This document shows, one piece after another, positions 1-12,094 of a stretch of 64,000 nt of DNA. Position numbers and translations under genes: made by a program. Each line of letters starts with the position of its first letter. Position 1 is the stretch's first letter. This DNA comes from Opisthocomus hoazin (lineage: Eukaryota > Chordata > Aves > Opisthocomiformes > Opisthocomidae): assembly GCF_030867145.1 (NCBI RefSeq), contig NC_134443.1, forward strand, positions 3,782,001 to 3,846,000. The letters are read 5' to 3'. The notes beneath the pieces were generated by a model. It had not been told where the DNA came from. It searched no databases and saw only the letters and a program-made list of their open reading frames with translations.

Positions 1-1324
1 TCCCGTGTGTTTGCTGTGTTAGAGCTGCTGCAGAGCACGATCTCCTTGTGCAGGTACCTTCTAAGCAGTGCTCTGCTCCCTGTGCTGGCTTTTGGCGTGG
101 TACCCTCCAAGGCCCAGCCTTGTCTCCATCTGAACTGCTCTCCAGGCTCCTTTTACAGCCCAGGCAATAACTTGGTCATGCAGGTCATCTGATGCTGTGT
201 CTGCACAGATTGAATTGCCTCCTCATTGCTCGTTCTTCAGTGACTCCATGGGTCCTTGAAGGTGATGCCAGTGCTATAACACCCACGTAATCAGGTGTAT
301 CTGATCCTCTTCCTCTGAATTACTGGGTCAGCTCAGCTTGAACCATCTGGTCCAGTTTTCTCTCCTCTTGGCCAGGCCTGCAGCCATGAAGTGATGGAGC
401 AGCAGAGCCTTCATTGTACATGAAGGTATGATGGTAGGGTGTAAGTGATCTCTTTGGTGCCTGGGCTCCTCTGTCTGCCTGGTGAGGCTCTCCATCCCTC
501 TCTGAAAGAGCTCCTGCTTTCACCCAGGGCTGTCTCTGCACCTCTGCCACTGTTGCAGGCAGCCCTGGGCTGTGTGGTTGCTGTGGCAGAGGGGGGCTCT
601 GCTGGCTGGGGGAAAGGAGAGGACCCAGGCAGGAGTTGGATGCAGTAATGCTGTGGGGTGTGTTTGGGCAGCCCTGATGCCAGAAGCACTAAGCCAGACG
701 AGGCTGCTTTAAAAAAGCAGTCAATAACAGCGGAAGGAGGCAGAGAAGCAGAGATGTGTGATGAGGGCTGGGTGGGAATGTGCTCAACCATTCCAGTCAC
801 CTGCCTGATGTCATGCTCTGCTGTAGTATGGTCTGAGGGTACAGGGACTGGTGTGCGCACAGGCAGGCGTTAGATGCTGCAGCTCCTGCTGCTTGGGCAT
901 TGTGGAGGCTCCCCAGTGTCACAGGGACGTGCTGGAGGACAGCAGTGCTTGCTGTGGAGCCAGACAACAGCATCTTTCCAGGTGACCCGAGTTTGCCTGT
1001 GGCTGTGGAGCAACAGAGCTGCAAGCTTCCCCTTGTTGCTGCAGGGTCCTGCTCAGGAGGATGTGGCTGTTCCTCAGGTGATGCTTTGGGCAGTGCTCCA
1101 TCTGCAGGTGCTCTTCCTCAGCTTACAGTGCTTCAGATGGTGTATTTACTGGCAAGCCCAATGTGGAGCATTAGCTTTTCCAGACCACTGCTTTTGCTGC
1201 TGCTTTCAGGCCATCATTTCCAGGCAAGTTTTGATGCTTCTGGTCCGAGTGACCAGTGGTGCAGAGAGCAGCAGGGTTCCTGGGCCGCCTGCTGTGCAGG
1301 TGCTGCACAGGAGGCAAGTTCATT
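1..1324. other. No gene seen; probable CADM3 intron 1
   Basis: Unique-looking sequence of moderate GC with no recognisable exon, repeat family or CpG-rich promoter. The open frames here are short, have no splice context and resemble no family I know. Because the first recognisable CADM3 exon (12095) begins in phase 1 and lacks a signal peptide, this stretch is probably inside CADM3 intron 1. It could instead be intergenic if the first exon lies in a part I failed to recognise. Confidence 0.5.
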
Positions 1325-1764
1325 TCACAGAATCACAGAATAGTAGGGGCTGGAAGGGACCTCTGTGGGTCATCTAGTCCAACCCTCCTGCTGAAGCAGG
1401 GTCACCCAGAGCAGGCTGCACAGGACCTTGTCCAGGCAGGTCTTGAATGTCTCCAGAGAAGGAGACTCCACAACCTCCCTGGGCAGCCTGTTCCAGGGCT
1501 CCGTCACCCTCAGAGGGAAGAAGTTCTTACTCATGTTCAGACAGAACTTCCTGTGCCTCAGTTTGTGCCCATTGCCCCTTGTCCTGTCACTGGGCACCAC
1601 TGAAAAGAGCTTGGCCCCATCCTCCTGACACCCACCCTGCAGATATTTGTAAGCATTTATCAGGTCCCCTCGCAGCCTTCTCTTCTTCAGGCTGAACAAG
1701 CCCAGCTCCCTCAGCCTCTCCTCGTAGGGGAGATGTTCCAGTCCCCTCATCCTTGTAGCCCTGT
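1325..1764 (-). mobile_element. CR1 LINE, 5'-truncated 3' end
   Basis: Reverse complement of the 3' end of a CR1 non-LTR retrotransposon. On the minus strand it encodes the C-terminus of the CR1 reverse-transcriptase polyprotein (about 120 residues beginning near [18 protein letters not shown], including [16 protein letters not shown] and [17 protein letters not shown]), then a short 3' UTR and a terminal ATTCTGTGATTCTGTGA-like tail at 1325-1345. It is closely similar to the last 430 bases of the longer + strand copy at 8112-9188, so both belong to the same or sister CR1 subfamilies. It is severely 5'-truncated, as is usual for CR1, and cannot move by itself. Confidence 0.93.
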
Positions 1765-4700
1765 TTCCTCAGTCTGGAGACAAGCGCAGGGCTGACTGTG
1801 GCAGAAGACAGGGCTTGTTGGGACCCCATTGCCCCATGCACCCTGGGGACCTGTTTTCCAGAGGTGGGATATGTTTGGTGTCTGTGCCAGCACCGTGCCC
1901 AGGGCAGCAACTCCTCATGCTCCTTTCTGCTGCTCTTCGGCTTTTGCTCTGTTCTCCTCCCAGGCTGATGTGCAGTGAAGCCGTGGGGAGATGGGCCCAG
2001 GGGTGCAGTGTGCTGCTGCTGGTGCTCCTGCCTTGGCTGTGTGCTGCAGGGGTCTGCTCTTAGCTGGTGTTTAAACACCTTCACCTCAAGCAGATGAACG
2101 CAGTAGCAGGTCAGCATCATGGCACTTTTCTAGAGGGCTCTGTTTTGCTGCTCCACATCTCACCAGCTTTGGTTTTTTTGTCTCCCTGTGTTGCTGGGGA
2201 CTTCAACTCCAAAAGGGACAGACCATGCAACAACAGACATGATCTGGCAGGCCACAGCCAAAGCCGAGAGCGCTCCGTTCTCTCTGGGCACCCACTGGGA
2301 TGTGGGGACTCGCTGCTGCAGCTGGGCACAAGAGAGTATCCACTGCAGTCACCTGAAAGACCAGTGGGATTGGACCAGTATTTTAATCTTTTGAAATTAC
2401 TCTTCCTTGCTGTCTTTCTGGGAAGTTGGGAGGCATTGGTGTGTATGATGCCCATCGGCAGGCATTCTGTCCCCTAGCAGAGCTGCCAGGGTTTCCCCAT
2501 TTCTTCTATTATAAATATCCTCTTACTCAACCTTGTGTGTTTAATACTTGGATGGTTGGGAGTCACAATTTCTCATGCCAGCTCGGGCAGAGCTCTGCTG
2601 CAACTGTTTAGATGCCTGCAAAGCAATAAGCAATGAACCAGGGCATCTGAAGCAACCATTTCTGAGACACCTCGCTGGGCAGGCGGGAGATCCTTAAAAC
2701 AGAACTGTCAAAGCAAAGAGCTCGTTCCCTTGGCAACAGTCATGTTGGAGATTGGCCTTAGGGTAGGAGCTAAAAAACATGCTCAGAGAAGTAGTTATCA
2801 GCTGTTTGCTGTCAAGGTGGAGAAGGGCCCTGGGAGAGGGGTCACCCTGCCTGGCTCTGCTTGCCGCTGCCCTGTGCCAGAGGAGTCCTGTGAGTAGGAG
2901 ATCTGGGTGAGCTTGCTGCTTGCTTACAAGGGAACTGGTCCCCTTTTGGAGGGTTCCAGGAAAGCTCTGATGCTGGGGATGGCTGCCACAGTGCTTGGGT
3001 GATTTGTGGGGGCCCAGAAGGGGGCTTTTCTCCCTCATCTCAGTTTTGCTGCCTCCGAAGACTTTGCCTGTACTCAGCAGGCTTGTGTGCAGCGTGTGCC
3101 TGAGCTGGGGCCTTGGGTCTTCCTGGGCAGGCTGCAGCTTTGGGCTTTGGCTGGTGACTTGCAGGTAGGGGTGACAACAGATCCTCTCGACCGTGGGATT
3201 GCTGGTGGCCTTGGGAGGCAGCGATCACCATCCCTGGTACTGGGATTCCCTGGTGATGCCACTGTCTTTTGAGCTAATTGGCCACCAGGCTGGTGTGAAT
3301 GTGCAAACACGACTGCACAGAGCTGCCAGCCAAAGCTGCAGGCAGGAGCTGCTGCTGCTGCCATCAGAGGGGTTCCCCAGCTCCCTCGTCCCCTGACCAG
3401 CCTGCTCCTGTCCCAGCTCTCTGCAGGGGCTGGTCCAGCCCTGGGGCAACTGGAAGAGCGCTCAGTGTCTGGAGGTGCCAGGCTGTGTGCTTTGATAGGG
3501 TAAAAAGCAGAGTCCTGCTGGTCCCAGAGGAGAGGTTGCTTCCCAGCTCTGCTCTGCTGTGTGGCAGCGGAGGAAGGCATGTGATGAGGATGTACCCAAA
3601 GGCACACAGGAGGGGCTCTGTCAGCTTTCTGTAAAAGCAGCCAGCCAGAACTGGAGGAGGAGGGCATCCTGTGATCAGAGAGCTTCAGCAGCACTTGCAA
3701 CCAGCCTCTCCCTTCAGCTGCTTTTCTTCCTTCGCTGCTGATTGATTGCTAATTGCTGGCCATGTTTCAGTTGCTTAACCCTGGTCAGGTGTCACAGGCA
3801 GCTGTCAGCTTTCACCATACCCTAGGGCAGGGTCTGTCAGGAAGGTGACCCCATCCCTACGCCCTGGGAGAAGGATGCACCTCTGCAATGTACTGGTGGC
3901 ACTTGGGGCCGAGTGTCAGAGCCCCTTGGACCAAGACCACCTGCTTTCAGCTGCAGAGGGCTCGAGGCTGCTGGAGAGCATCAGTGGGGTCCTGGAGGCT
4001 GTGACCAAAGTGTCTAGAGTGGTCTTGGGAGAACCCCAGCGAAGGCCCAGGGTTCAGGGCAGACTGTGATGAGGGGCTGGATCCTTTTGCTTTGCCTCTT
4101 CGCAGAGAACACTAATGTACACATCTGCTTTCAGAAAAGTAATACAGAACTCGGTGTTTAGGGTGGGGAGTGGGAGTTTTTCGTGTAGGCCACACTTGGA
4201 GGTACGAAGGCCCTGCACTTGGCTGACCACTTTGCTTGCAGGGTGTGAGCTGCTGTCACGCTGGGAGCCTGGTCAGATGGTCCCGTTGTCTTTCCCCCCA
4301 TTAACCTCTGGATCTTAAACCCTACAACACAAGCCCCCAAAGCAGAGGGCTTGGCTGTTGCAGAGCCAGCTGTTGAAAAGTAGCGTGTCACAGCATCCCT
4401 GTCTAAGAGATTTGGAGTTTGTGGCAGACTCTTAGGGGTGGTGTGGGTTTTTTTCCCCACTTCTAGTGAACATTTGTGTTAATGTGACAGTCCTTTGTCA
4501 CCCTGCGATCAAATCCCTTCCTTTGTGGGAAGGATGGGTCAGAGGCTGGCTGTTGCGAGCTGAAGGTACAAGGGTGGGAGCTGGCACATGGGCCAGAGGG
4601 AGGTTTTGGCAGGAGAGGGTGCAAATGGGGATTCTAGGTGGATTTGTCCCTGTGAGGGTGAGGAAAACCTGGGAAACTTCCCAAAGCACCTGGATGCCAC

Positions 4701-6674
4701 AGCTCCTGTGGCCTTCCTGTGCAGGGGAGAATTACCTGCCCAGCCTGAGAGTGGGGTACCCCTGCTTGCTGGGAGAGCAGCTAGGTGATGGCACACAGGG
4801 ATGTCCCCACTTCTGGTTCTCTCCTAGATCAGCCTGGCTTCTTGCATCCTTCTCACCACCACCTTTCGGTCTGAGCCTGCTTCAGCCTGGTCCTCCATCT
4901 GCTCGCTTCACCTCCTGCTGCCCATACCCTCCTCTGCCTTGCTGTTGCTGTCTGGTGCGGAGCTGTCTGATCTTGCTAGCGGCCTCTTGGTGACAGCACT
5001 TGGTAAAGCCTTGCAGCCGCAGGAGATGTCTAAATGCTTCAGGACTGGAAAAGGAGCTGGCCCTAGAGGCGTTGCAGGAGGGCTCCTTGTCCCCAGGGAT
5101 GCATCCTCTGTCCGCAGGCTGGAGCGTGCCGGTGAGACTGGCTTGCACAGGCAGGCGTGCAGGGAAGTGGAGCATGGGGTGACATTGAGCAGATGCACTG
5201 AAACAAGAGCAGGTTTCTCCCTCTAACAAAATCTGGAGCAAGTCAGCTGCTGGTGAGGAGGAGCCTGGAAGCTGGGCACTGGGTATCCCAGACTGTGGAT
5301 TCACACGCTGCTCAAATCAGCTTGCAAGCAAGCTTGCACAGCAGATGTCTGAGCCCGCTTGGCTGGGTTTGCAATCCACCAAGTTCAAAACTGCCACCTT
5401 AGCTGGGCTGCTCCAGCATCACCACGTGGGAAGGATGCCTGTGGCTGGAAATGGAATTTTGCAGTTCGTGGCTGCTGAGTGAATTATTAAAATACAGTCC
5501 TTGGAGAGGAGATAACTGCCTTAGAAAATGTCTTTGTCAACAGGGATAAATTGGATCTTTATGATGATGAAACTAGACTAAATAGAAAAGAATGAGGAAA
5601 ATGGGAAGTGTTGCTCTTTGGGCCACAGCTGCGGACTGGAGGTGTTTGAGGGGTTTGAGCAGTGGATGTTTTCCTCTGGGCCTGCTTCTGCCCCAACAGA
5701 AACAATTTCACAGCGTGGAGGCAGGCTCCGATGGGTGCAAGGTGGACATGTGAGGTAGAGGCTGGGAGAGGGTCTTGGTAGCCCCAGCTCCTGCCTGCCT
5801 TGACCGTGGTTGCTGTGGGAAGGGCCTCTGCAGCTTTTGGCAGGCCTCAGCAAATGCTCTTCTGAGGTTGGTGTGGGTGACAGGGTGTCCTCCAGATGCA
5901 CCATGGAGGCTGCTGGGCTGCAGTGCTCTTCTCAGGCATTGATCACTGCTTCCCTTAGAATGCTCCAGGTGAAACGGCTCCTGGAAGGCAGAAGGCATGC
6001 CATGGAGTTGTGTTGCAAAAGCCCCCCGAGATGTGGTGCTGCAGAGGATTTGTGTGTCTGCACGGGAGCGTCCTGGGACTGGAAGCAGCAGAGCTGCAGA
6101 CCTCTGAAGAAGGGTCCATGCTGGCAGGGGATGCACAGGCTGGCAGGTCATGCTGCTGCGCTCAGGGAGCTGGGAAAGGCGTGTGCATCATTTTTCCCCT
6201 AATAAATATGAACACAACATCCCTGCAAAAGTGCGCAGGTTTAATGAAATATTGATTTTTCTAGAATGTGGTGCTTCTCTAATTTCACTGTGCTGACTAG
6301 TAACCAAAACAAACACGGGCAGCAGCTCTTGGCCAAAAACAGGGGGCCTGGTGAGGCCTTTGCTATGGTGTTTTGTGGGGTGCCTGAGGTTGCTCTGCCT
6401 GTCCTGGGTTCTGTGATAGTAATTGAGCCTGCCTGCAGCAGGTCTGTACTCCTCCAGGAGGGCCCTGTGGAGGGAGAGACAGGTCCTTTGCCTTCCAGGA
6501 GACCTCACTGCTGGCTTGCCGCCTGCAAAATAACTTTTCACCCTATTGCAGGATGATGACAGGGGCCTGATGTGGCCAGTGAGGCTTGGGAACCCTGCGG
6601 AAGGTGTAGATCCGAGGGATCTGCTTCTCTCTCCTGGAGAGAAGAGCAGTGAGCATGAGAGGGCTGCTGGCCAC
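1765..6674. other. No gene seen; probable CADM3 intron 1
   Basis: About 4.9 kb without an exon, promoter or known repeat that I can recognise. Open frames are short, occur on both strands and have low-complexity composition. Small AT-rich patches (2500-2530, 5470-5590, 6195-6260) show no clear element. Confidence 0.5.
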
Positions 6675-6869
6675 GCAGGCAGTGGGGTCCTGGGCAGGCA
6701 GTGGGGTCCTGGGCAGGCAGTGGGGTCCTGGGCAGGCAGTGGGGTCCTGGGCAGGCAGTGGGGTCCTGGGCAGGCAGTGGGGTCCTGGGCAGGCAGTGGG
6801 GTCCTGGGCAGGCAGTGGGGTCCTGGGCAGGCAGTGGGGTCCTGGGCAGGCAGTGGGGCCCTGGGCCGG
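6675..6869. repeat. 19-bp minisatellite, about 10 copies
   Basis: Ten head-to-tail copies of the 19-bp unit CAGTGGGGTCCTGGGCAGG start at 6680 and recur exactly every 19 bases to 6851. The first nine are identical as far as I can see; the last is degenerate (GGGCCCTGGGCCGG). The near-perfect identity suggests a young, probably length-variable VNTR. Because 19 is not a multiple of 3, the array is open in several frames on both strands and gives spurious long open frames. Confidence 0.97.
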
Positions 6870-8111
6870 CTGCAATTGCCCAAGCCCAGGACAGCACGGG
6901 GAGGGCTGGGTTCAAACACTGCGTGCTTCTCCTACCTTGCCTCGTCCCTGCAGAGCAGTGCTGGCATCCCTGGGGCCGTGCGCTCGCCTTCTTTGCCCCA
7001 GTGTGAGAGCAGAAGCTGTCCTCTGATCCAGCCTGGCGCTGAGCCCTGCCATGGTGCTGGGGCTTGGGCTGCGCAGCCCCTCGGACCGTAGTGGCAGGGC
7101 GGCCCACGGGGCTGCCTTGGCCATTGCGTGGTGTCGCAGAGGGAGGGTGAGGGACCGGTGCCAGCCCGGACTATCAGGTGGCAATGGCTCCGTACTGGCA
7201 GCAGGCACTGGCACGGCGAGGACGGATGCTTCCCTGAGTGTCCAGCACCTGTCCCCGGGCTCGCCGTGGCCGTTTCAGTCAGCATGCCAGGAAGACCTGA
7301 AAGCTTTTGCTGCAGCCAGCTTTCCATGGCAGCTTTGCTCTGTTCCTCCTGATGCATCTGACCACCCAGGGTGCAGCCCAGGGCCCCCTGGGGTGCTGGG
7401 ACCCCTGTGCGATGTGTGCCTCCTTTCTCATAGCAGCACCCCTTGAAATGCTGTTGAAGGGCCATGGCGGTGTCAGTGTGGCCTGGGCTGCCCTTCATCT
7501 TCCTTGGGAACCCCTGGGCTCTCACTGGGACGTGCTGAGGCTGGAGCTGCTGTGTTTGGGAGCAGTTGCGCAGCACGGGGCATCTTCCTTATCACTGTGC
7601 TGCTGTCCCCAGCCCAGGGATGGCAGCTTTGCCTCCTATGCCCTGCTGCATGCCCTGCTGCATGCCCTGCTGCATGCCCTGCTGCATGCCCTGCTGCATG
7701 CCCTGCTGCATGCCCTGCTGCATGCCCTGCTGCATGCCCTGCTGCATGCCCTGCTGCATGCCCTGCTGCATGCCCTGCCAGAGGGGCCTCTCACCTGCCA
7801 GGGCAGCAGTGGACTGCAGAAGAACAGGGACCCCACGGGCCATGCCTTGCTCCTCATGGGCTGTGGCCAGAGCGAGAGGGGGTGAAGCTCCTCATGATGG
7901 GACTTGCTGCTCCTAGGGTCTTGCTGCCCTCTCCTCTCCTGGCCCCATGGCAGCTCCCATGGTGGCTCTGCCCCTGTTCTGTCAAGGGCCAGCAGGTTAC
8001 AGCCATGGCAGTTTTTAATTAAATCAAGCCGCACTGGTGCAGTGGCCCAGCCGTGCCCATCTGTTCCTCCAAGCTGTTGGGTGCATGGTGTGGAGGCGAG
8101 CTGAGTATCTA
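6870..8111. other. GC-rich spacer around two minisatellites; no gene seen
   Basis: Apart from the 12-bp repeat at 7641-7779 this stretch holds no recognisable exon. Composition is GC-rich but CpG density is low compared with the promoters at 29.7, 33.4 and 52.3 kb, so I do not read it as a promoter. Confidence 0.5.
7641..7779. repeat. 12-bp minisatellite, 11.5 copies
   Basis: Eleven perfect copies of CCCTGCTGCATG begin at 7641 and recur every 12 bases, followed by a partial copy (CCCTGCC). Because the unit is a multiple of 3 it reads open in all frames (for example MPCC, ACPA, LLHA), which explains the repetitive open frames here; none is a gene. Perfect identity implies recent expansion and probable length polymorphism. 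Confidence 0.97.
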
Positions 8112-9188
8112 GGTCGGTGAAGTGGATAGAGAACTGGCTGAATGGCAGAACTCAGAGGGTTGTCATCAGCGGCTCTGAGTCTGGTTGGAGGCTGGTAACA
8201 AGTGGTGTCCCCCAGGGGTCAGTACTGGGCCCAGTCTTGTTTAACTTCTTCATCAATGACCTGGATGAAGAGTTAGAATGTACCCTCAGCAAGTTTGCTG
8301 ATGACACCAAACTGGGAGGTGTGGTAGACACACCAGAAGGCTGTGCTGCCATTCAGTGTGACCTGGATAGGCTGGAAAGCTGGGCAGAGAGGAACCTGAT
8401 GAGGTTCAACAAAGGCAAATGCAGGGTCCTGCACCTGGGGAGGAACAACCCCAGGCACCAGTACAGGCTTGGGACAGACCTGCTGGAGAGCAGCTCTGCG
8501 GAGAGGGACCTGGGTGTCCTGGTGGACGACAGGGTGACCATGAGCCAGCAGTGTGCCCTGGCTGCCAAGAAAGCCAATGGGATCCTGGGGTGCATCAAGA
8601 AGAGTGTGGCCAGCAGGACGAGGGAGGTTCTCCTTCCCCTCTACACTGCCCTGGTGAGGCCCCATCTGGAGTACTGTGTCCAGTTCTGGGCTCCCCAGTT
8701 CAAGAAAGATGAAGAGCTACTGGAGAGAGTCCAGCGGAGGGCTACGAGGATGGTGAGGGGACTGGAGCATCTCCCCTACGAGGAGAGGTTGAGGGAACTG
8801 GGCTTGTTCAGCCTGAAGAAGAGAAGGCTGCGAGGGGACCTAATAAATGCTTATAAATATCTGAAGGGTGGGTGTCAGGAGGATGGGGCCAAGCTCTTTT
8901 CAGTGGTGCCCAGTGACAGGACAAGGGGCAATGGGCACAAACTGAGGCACAGGAAGTTCCGTCTGAACATGAGGAAGAACTTCTTCCCTCTGAGGGTGAC
9001 GGAGCCCTGGAACAGGCTGCCCAAGGAGGCTGTGGAGTCTCCTTCTCTGGAGACATTCAAGACCCGCCTGGACAAGGTCCTGTGCAGCCTGCTGTAGGTG
9101 ACCCTGCTTCAGCAGGAGGGTTGGACTAGATGACCCACAGAGGTCCCTTCCAACCCCTAGTACTATTCTGTGATTCTATTCTATTCTA
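8112..9188 (+). mobile_element. CR1 LINE, C-terminal reverse transcriptase and 3' end
   Basis: 5'-truncated CR1 non-LTR retrotransposon. A 326-codon frame (8117-9097) stays open through the C-terminal half of the reverse transcriptase: [20 protein letters not shown] (palm), the catalytic FADD box in [10 protein letters not shown], then the thumb and CR1-specific tail ending DKVLCSLL. A 3' UTR of about 90 bases follows, then the tail of ATTCTGTGATTCTATTCTATT at 9165-9188. The N-terminal endonuclease and the first part of the RT are missing. The long undisturbed frame suggests a relatively young insertion. It shares its subfamily with the minus-strand fragment at 1325-1764. Confidence 0.96.
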
Positions 9189-12094
9189 TGCTGGAGGGCG
9201 CAGTGCGGCAGGCCGGAGGGGCTCTGCTGCAGGGGCTGGCATGGGGCTGTGTCCCCCACCCTGCACGAGCTGCTGGTATGTGCCTGTGGGTGGGAGAGTG
9301 GCTTTGCTGCTCTCTGCAGAAGCATGGTTTCCAGGGGGTTGGAGACCCATCTTGGTAGTTGCCGCTGTACAGCTGTGAACCGGGGATGGAGAAGGGAGGT
9401 CATCAAAAAGGCTGAGCCACAGCTGTGATGGATCTCTGTGACTCTGTGTCACCCAGTATGGGGGTGCAGGTGGCATTACCTGGCCCCTGCCCTGGGGGAA
9501 ACACACCTTGCTCTGTTTAACTGCTCCCCACACTAATATCTTAAGGAAGCCAGTGCTGTGGCAGGTGATGGTAATTGTGTGAAGAGACTGAGTCTGTTCT
9601 GGGTGGGTTTTAGACCCTGTCCTCAACTGCATCTGAATTAGTGTTTTGAGTTTGGACAACAGTGGCTTGCAACAGCCTAATCCCCTAATTATGGTAGTAG
9701 CAGCACAAAGGCATCATTAACCAAATTAAAACAAGCTGACAGACAGATCTCCCCAGTCAGGAGGAGGGTACAGAGAGCTGTGGCCTTGATCCCTAGCCAA
9801 GCTGCAGACCCCAGCATGTGATGTCGGAGAGACATGTCCTGCTTGCCCAGTGCTGTACTCAGCTTCAGCGTCCTGGTGGTCCTCGATGGAGCTCCTGTTG
9901 TGCCCAGGCCTTGAGTGAGCTGGAGATGTGTTGGGGAAGAGCCTGGATTGCAATCAGCAGCTGGGAACAGGCTGTGGAGCAAAGCCTGGGTGCTCCAGCC
10001 AGCTGGTGTGTGGGGAAGGCTTGATCACAGCCTGTAAATGCAGAGATGGGAACCAGAGGCTCTTCAGCCAAGCAGGCAGGAGTGTAGCAATGGCTGAAGG
10101 CTGGCCATCCAAGTCAGGCAGGTGGAGAGGAGCAAAACTTCAATAGCAAGCATGAAACATCAGAGATGAGGAGTTTTCTGGAGAGAGAGAGAGAGTGTCT
10201 TTACCCTGGGAATATTTTTAATCCAAATTTGGTGCATCTGTGGTAATCATAGCTGCTGGAGGTGGACAGGGAGTGATTCACGTGCTTTCCTGCCTGGGCT
10301 TTCCTGGAGTTTAACATGAGTCAAGCGGTCCCTGGGAAGCCCAGCAGCCTTGTCCTCCTGCCATCTTCCAAAACCTCTTCACTCCTTCCTGCTCCCTGTG
10401 ATAGCTTTGGGGAGCTTGCAGCATAAGCAAAAGAAAGTATTTTCCTTCACTGTTCAGAGTGGAAAATGGGGGAATTCAGCTGAAACTGCTTCTACCCCTT
10501 TCCTTCGATAACGGGAGCTTATCCCAGGCAGTGAATATCACGCAGGAAAACAAGCCCATGAAATCAGGACTGCACTGCAGGCTGTGTGGGCACACAGGCA
10601 GGATCACCCAAGGCTTGGGGGTCCTGAGGCCAAGTCCCTGCCTAAACATGAGTAACTTGGGCTGGGACAGGAGATGACACTTTGAAGCCCCATGTCCAGC
10701 ACATGAGCAAAGTGCAAACAGCAGCAGCATCTGTGTTACTCCTTGTTGTCCATGTGGCTGCCTGTGGACCCAGCTGGGTGAGGAGGGTGTGCAGCCCCCA
10801 GGCTGGGAGAGTCAGGCTCCCCCTTCTTTCTGTGCTGCTCAGCTTACTGGCACATCAGCTTTCCCAAAATAGCTGTCCTTGGGGCAGGTGGGGGGTTATC
10901 TGATCCTGTTGCTGCTCTTCTCTGCCCTTGGGAACGTCAGCAGTGTGGAGCCTGAAGAAATCAAAGGACGGTATCTTAGCTGAGGAAACGGTCAGGGAGG
11001 GGATGTGGACAGCCCAGGAGCAGCATGAGCAAGAGAAAATCCCTTTAAGGAATGACATGGAGAGCAGGCCACGGACTGCACCCCACAGGCTGCACTCAGT
11101 GGACTGCAGATGCTTTTGCTGGAGGCAGGGGTGGAGATGGCCAGCAGAGCATCCTGTTGCGTGGAGCACTTGGCACAGAGGCACCATGGGTGTGGGTCCT
11201 GGCTTGCTGGCACTGCCAGGGTGGTGGAGCAGAGCTTGCTGTCTCTTCAGCCGGTGCCTGTGCTGGTGCCAGGCCCTTCTGGTGTGCCCCTACTCCTGCC
11301 TGGAGGACACTAGCTGCCTGTAACTTCCAGCAGTCCCAGGGGCTGTGCTCAGAGCCAAGCCTGACACTGACCTCTGTGTAGGTTGGTATGGAGCTACTGC
11401 CTGAGGACAGCAGTGTCCCAGGAGCTGCCATCCCAAGCGGGTGCTACAGGTTGGGGTGGCAGGATGGATCCTGCCCCCTGGTCCTTGCTTCTGCAGCTGT
11501 AGTAGGACCATTCCCTGCTGGGGAGTGGATCGCAGTGGGAGACCTGGGCTGACATGTGCTCGTGAGCAGCTCCCTGTTGTCCCCAGGGTTTGCAGGATGG
11601 CTCCACTCCAAGTATGCTGCCTGTGCCATAGAAACCACTTGTCCCTGGAGAAGGACATGCACCCACAAGCACGTGTGTGTGTACACACATCCATGCTCGA
11701 GGGACTGTATAGATGCTCCCAAGACAGACACATGTGCACACTGGCAAATACTCAGACTGAAGGTCTCTCTGGATCCAGCCAGACCTCTGGCAGTGCCTGC
11801 TCCTCTTCCCCATACCCCTTCATGCTGCCACCCAGAACAGCTGAGCCCAAGTGACCCAGTCCTCCTACCCCTGTCTGTGTAGCCCAGCTATCCAGGGCTT
11901 GAGGTCAGCTGGAAAAAAAGGTTTGTCCCAAACAAGCCATATTCAGCCCAGCACTGAAGTCCTACTTGTCCTAGGAGTTCTAGGTGTGCCTCTGTGTCCC
12001 TCACTCCCTTCCTTTGGTTGGTCAGTAATGCTTGTGCACACCTGAGGAGAGGTGATGCCCAGGGCCTTGGCTAACCTCTCCTGTCTGTGTCCAG
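9189..12094. other. No gene seen; probable CADM3 intron 1
   Basis: About 2.9 kb upstream of the first visible CADM3 exon with no exon or repeat family recognised. A short GA run (10180-10195) and AT-rich patches occur near 9690 and 10200. No CpG-rich promoter is seen, which argues that the CADM3 start lies upstream of the window. Confidence 0.5.

Noticed and set aside
6675-6869. Direct repeats that could suggest a CRISPR array
   Set aside because: The 19-bp units abut with no spacers and the genome is vertebrate.
6188-7107. Repetitive open frames of TACPGPHCLPRTPLPAQDP type
   Set aside because: Translations of the 19-bp minisatellite on the minus strand, not a gene.
7504-8034. Repetitive ACPA, MPCC and LHAL frames
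   Set aside because: Translations of the 12-bp minisatellite, open in all frames because the unit is a multiple of three.
8117-9097. 326-codon open frame as a host gene
   Set aside because: It is the CR1 LINE reverse transcriptase C-terminus with FADD box and CR1 tail, not a host gene.
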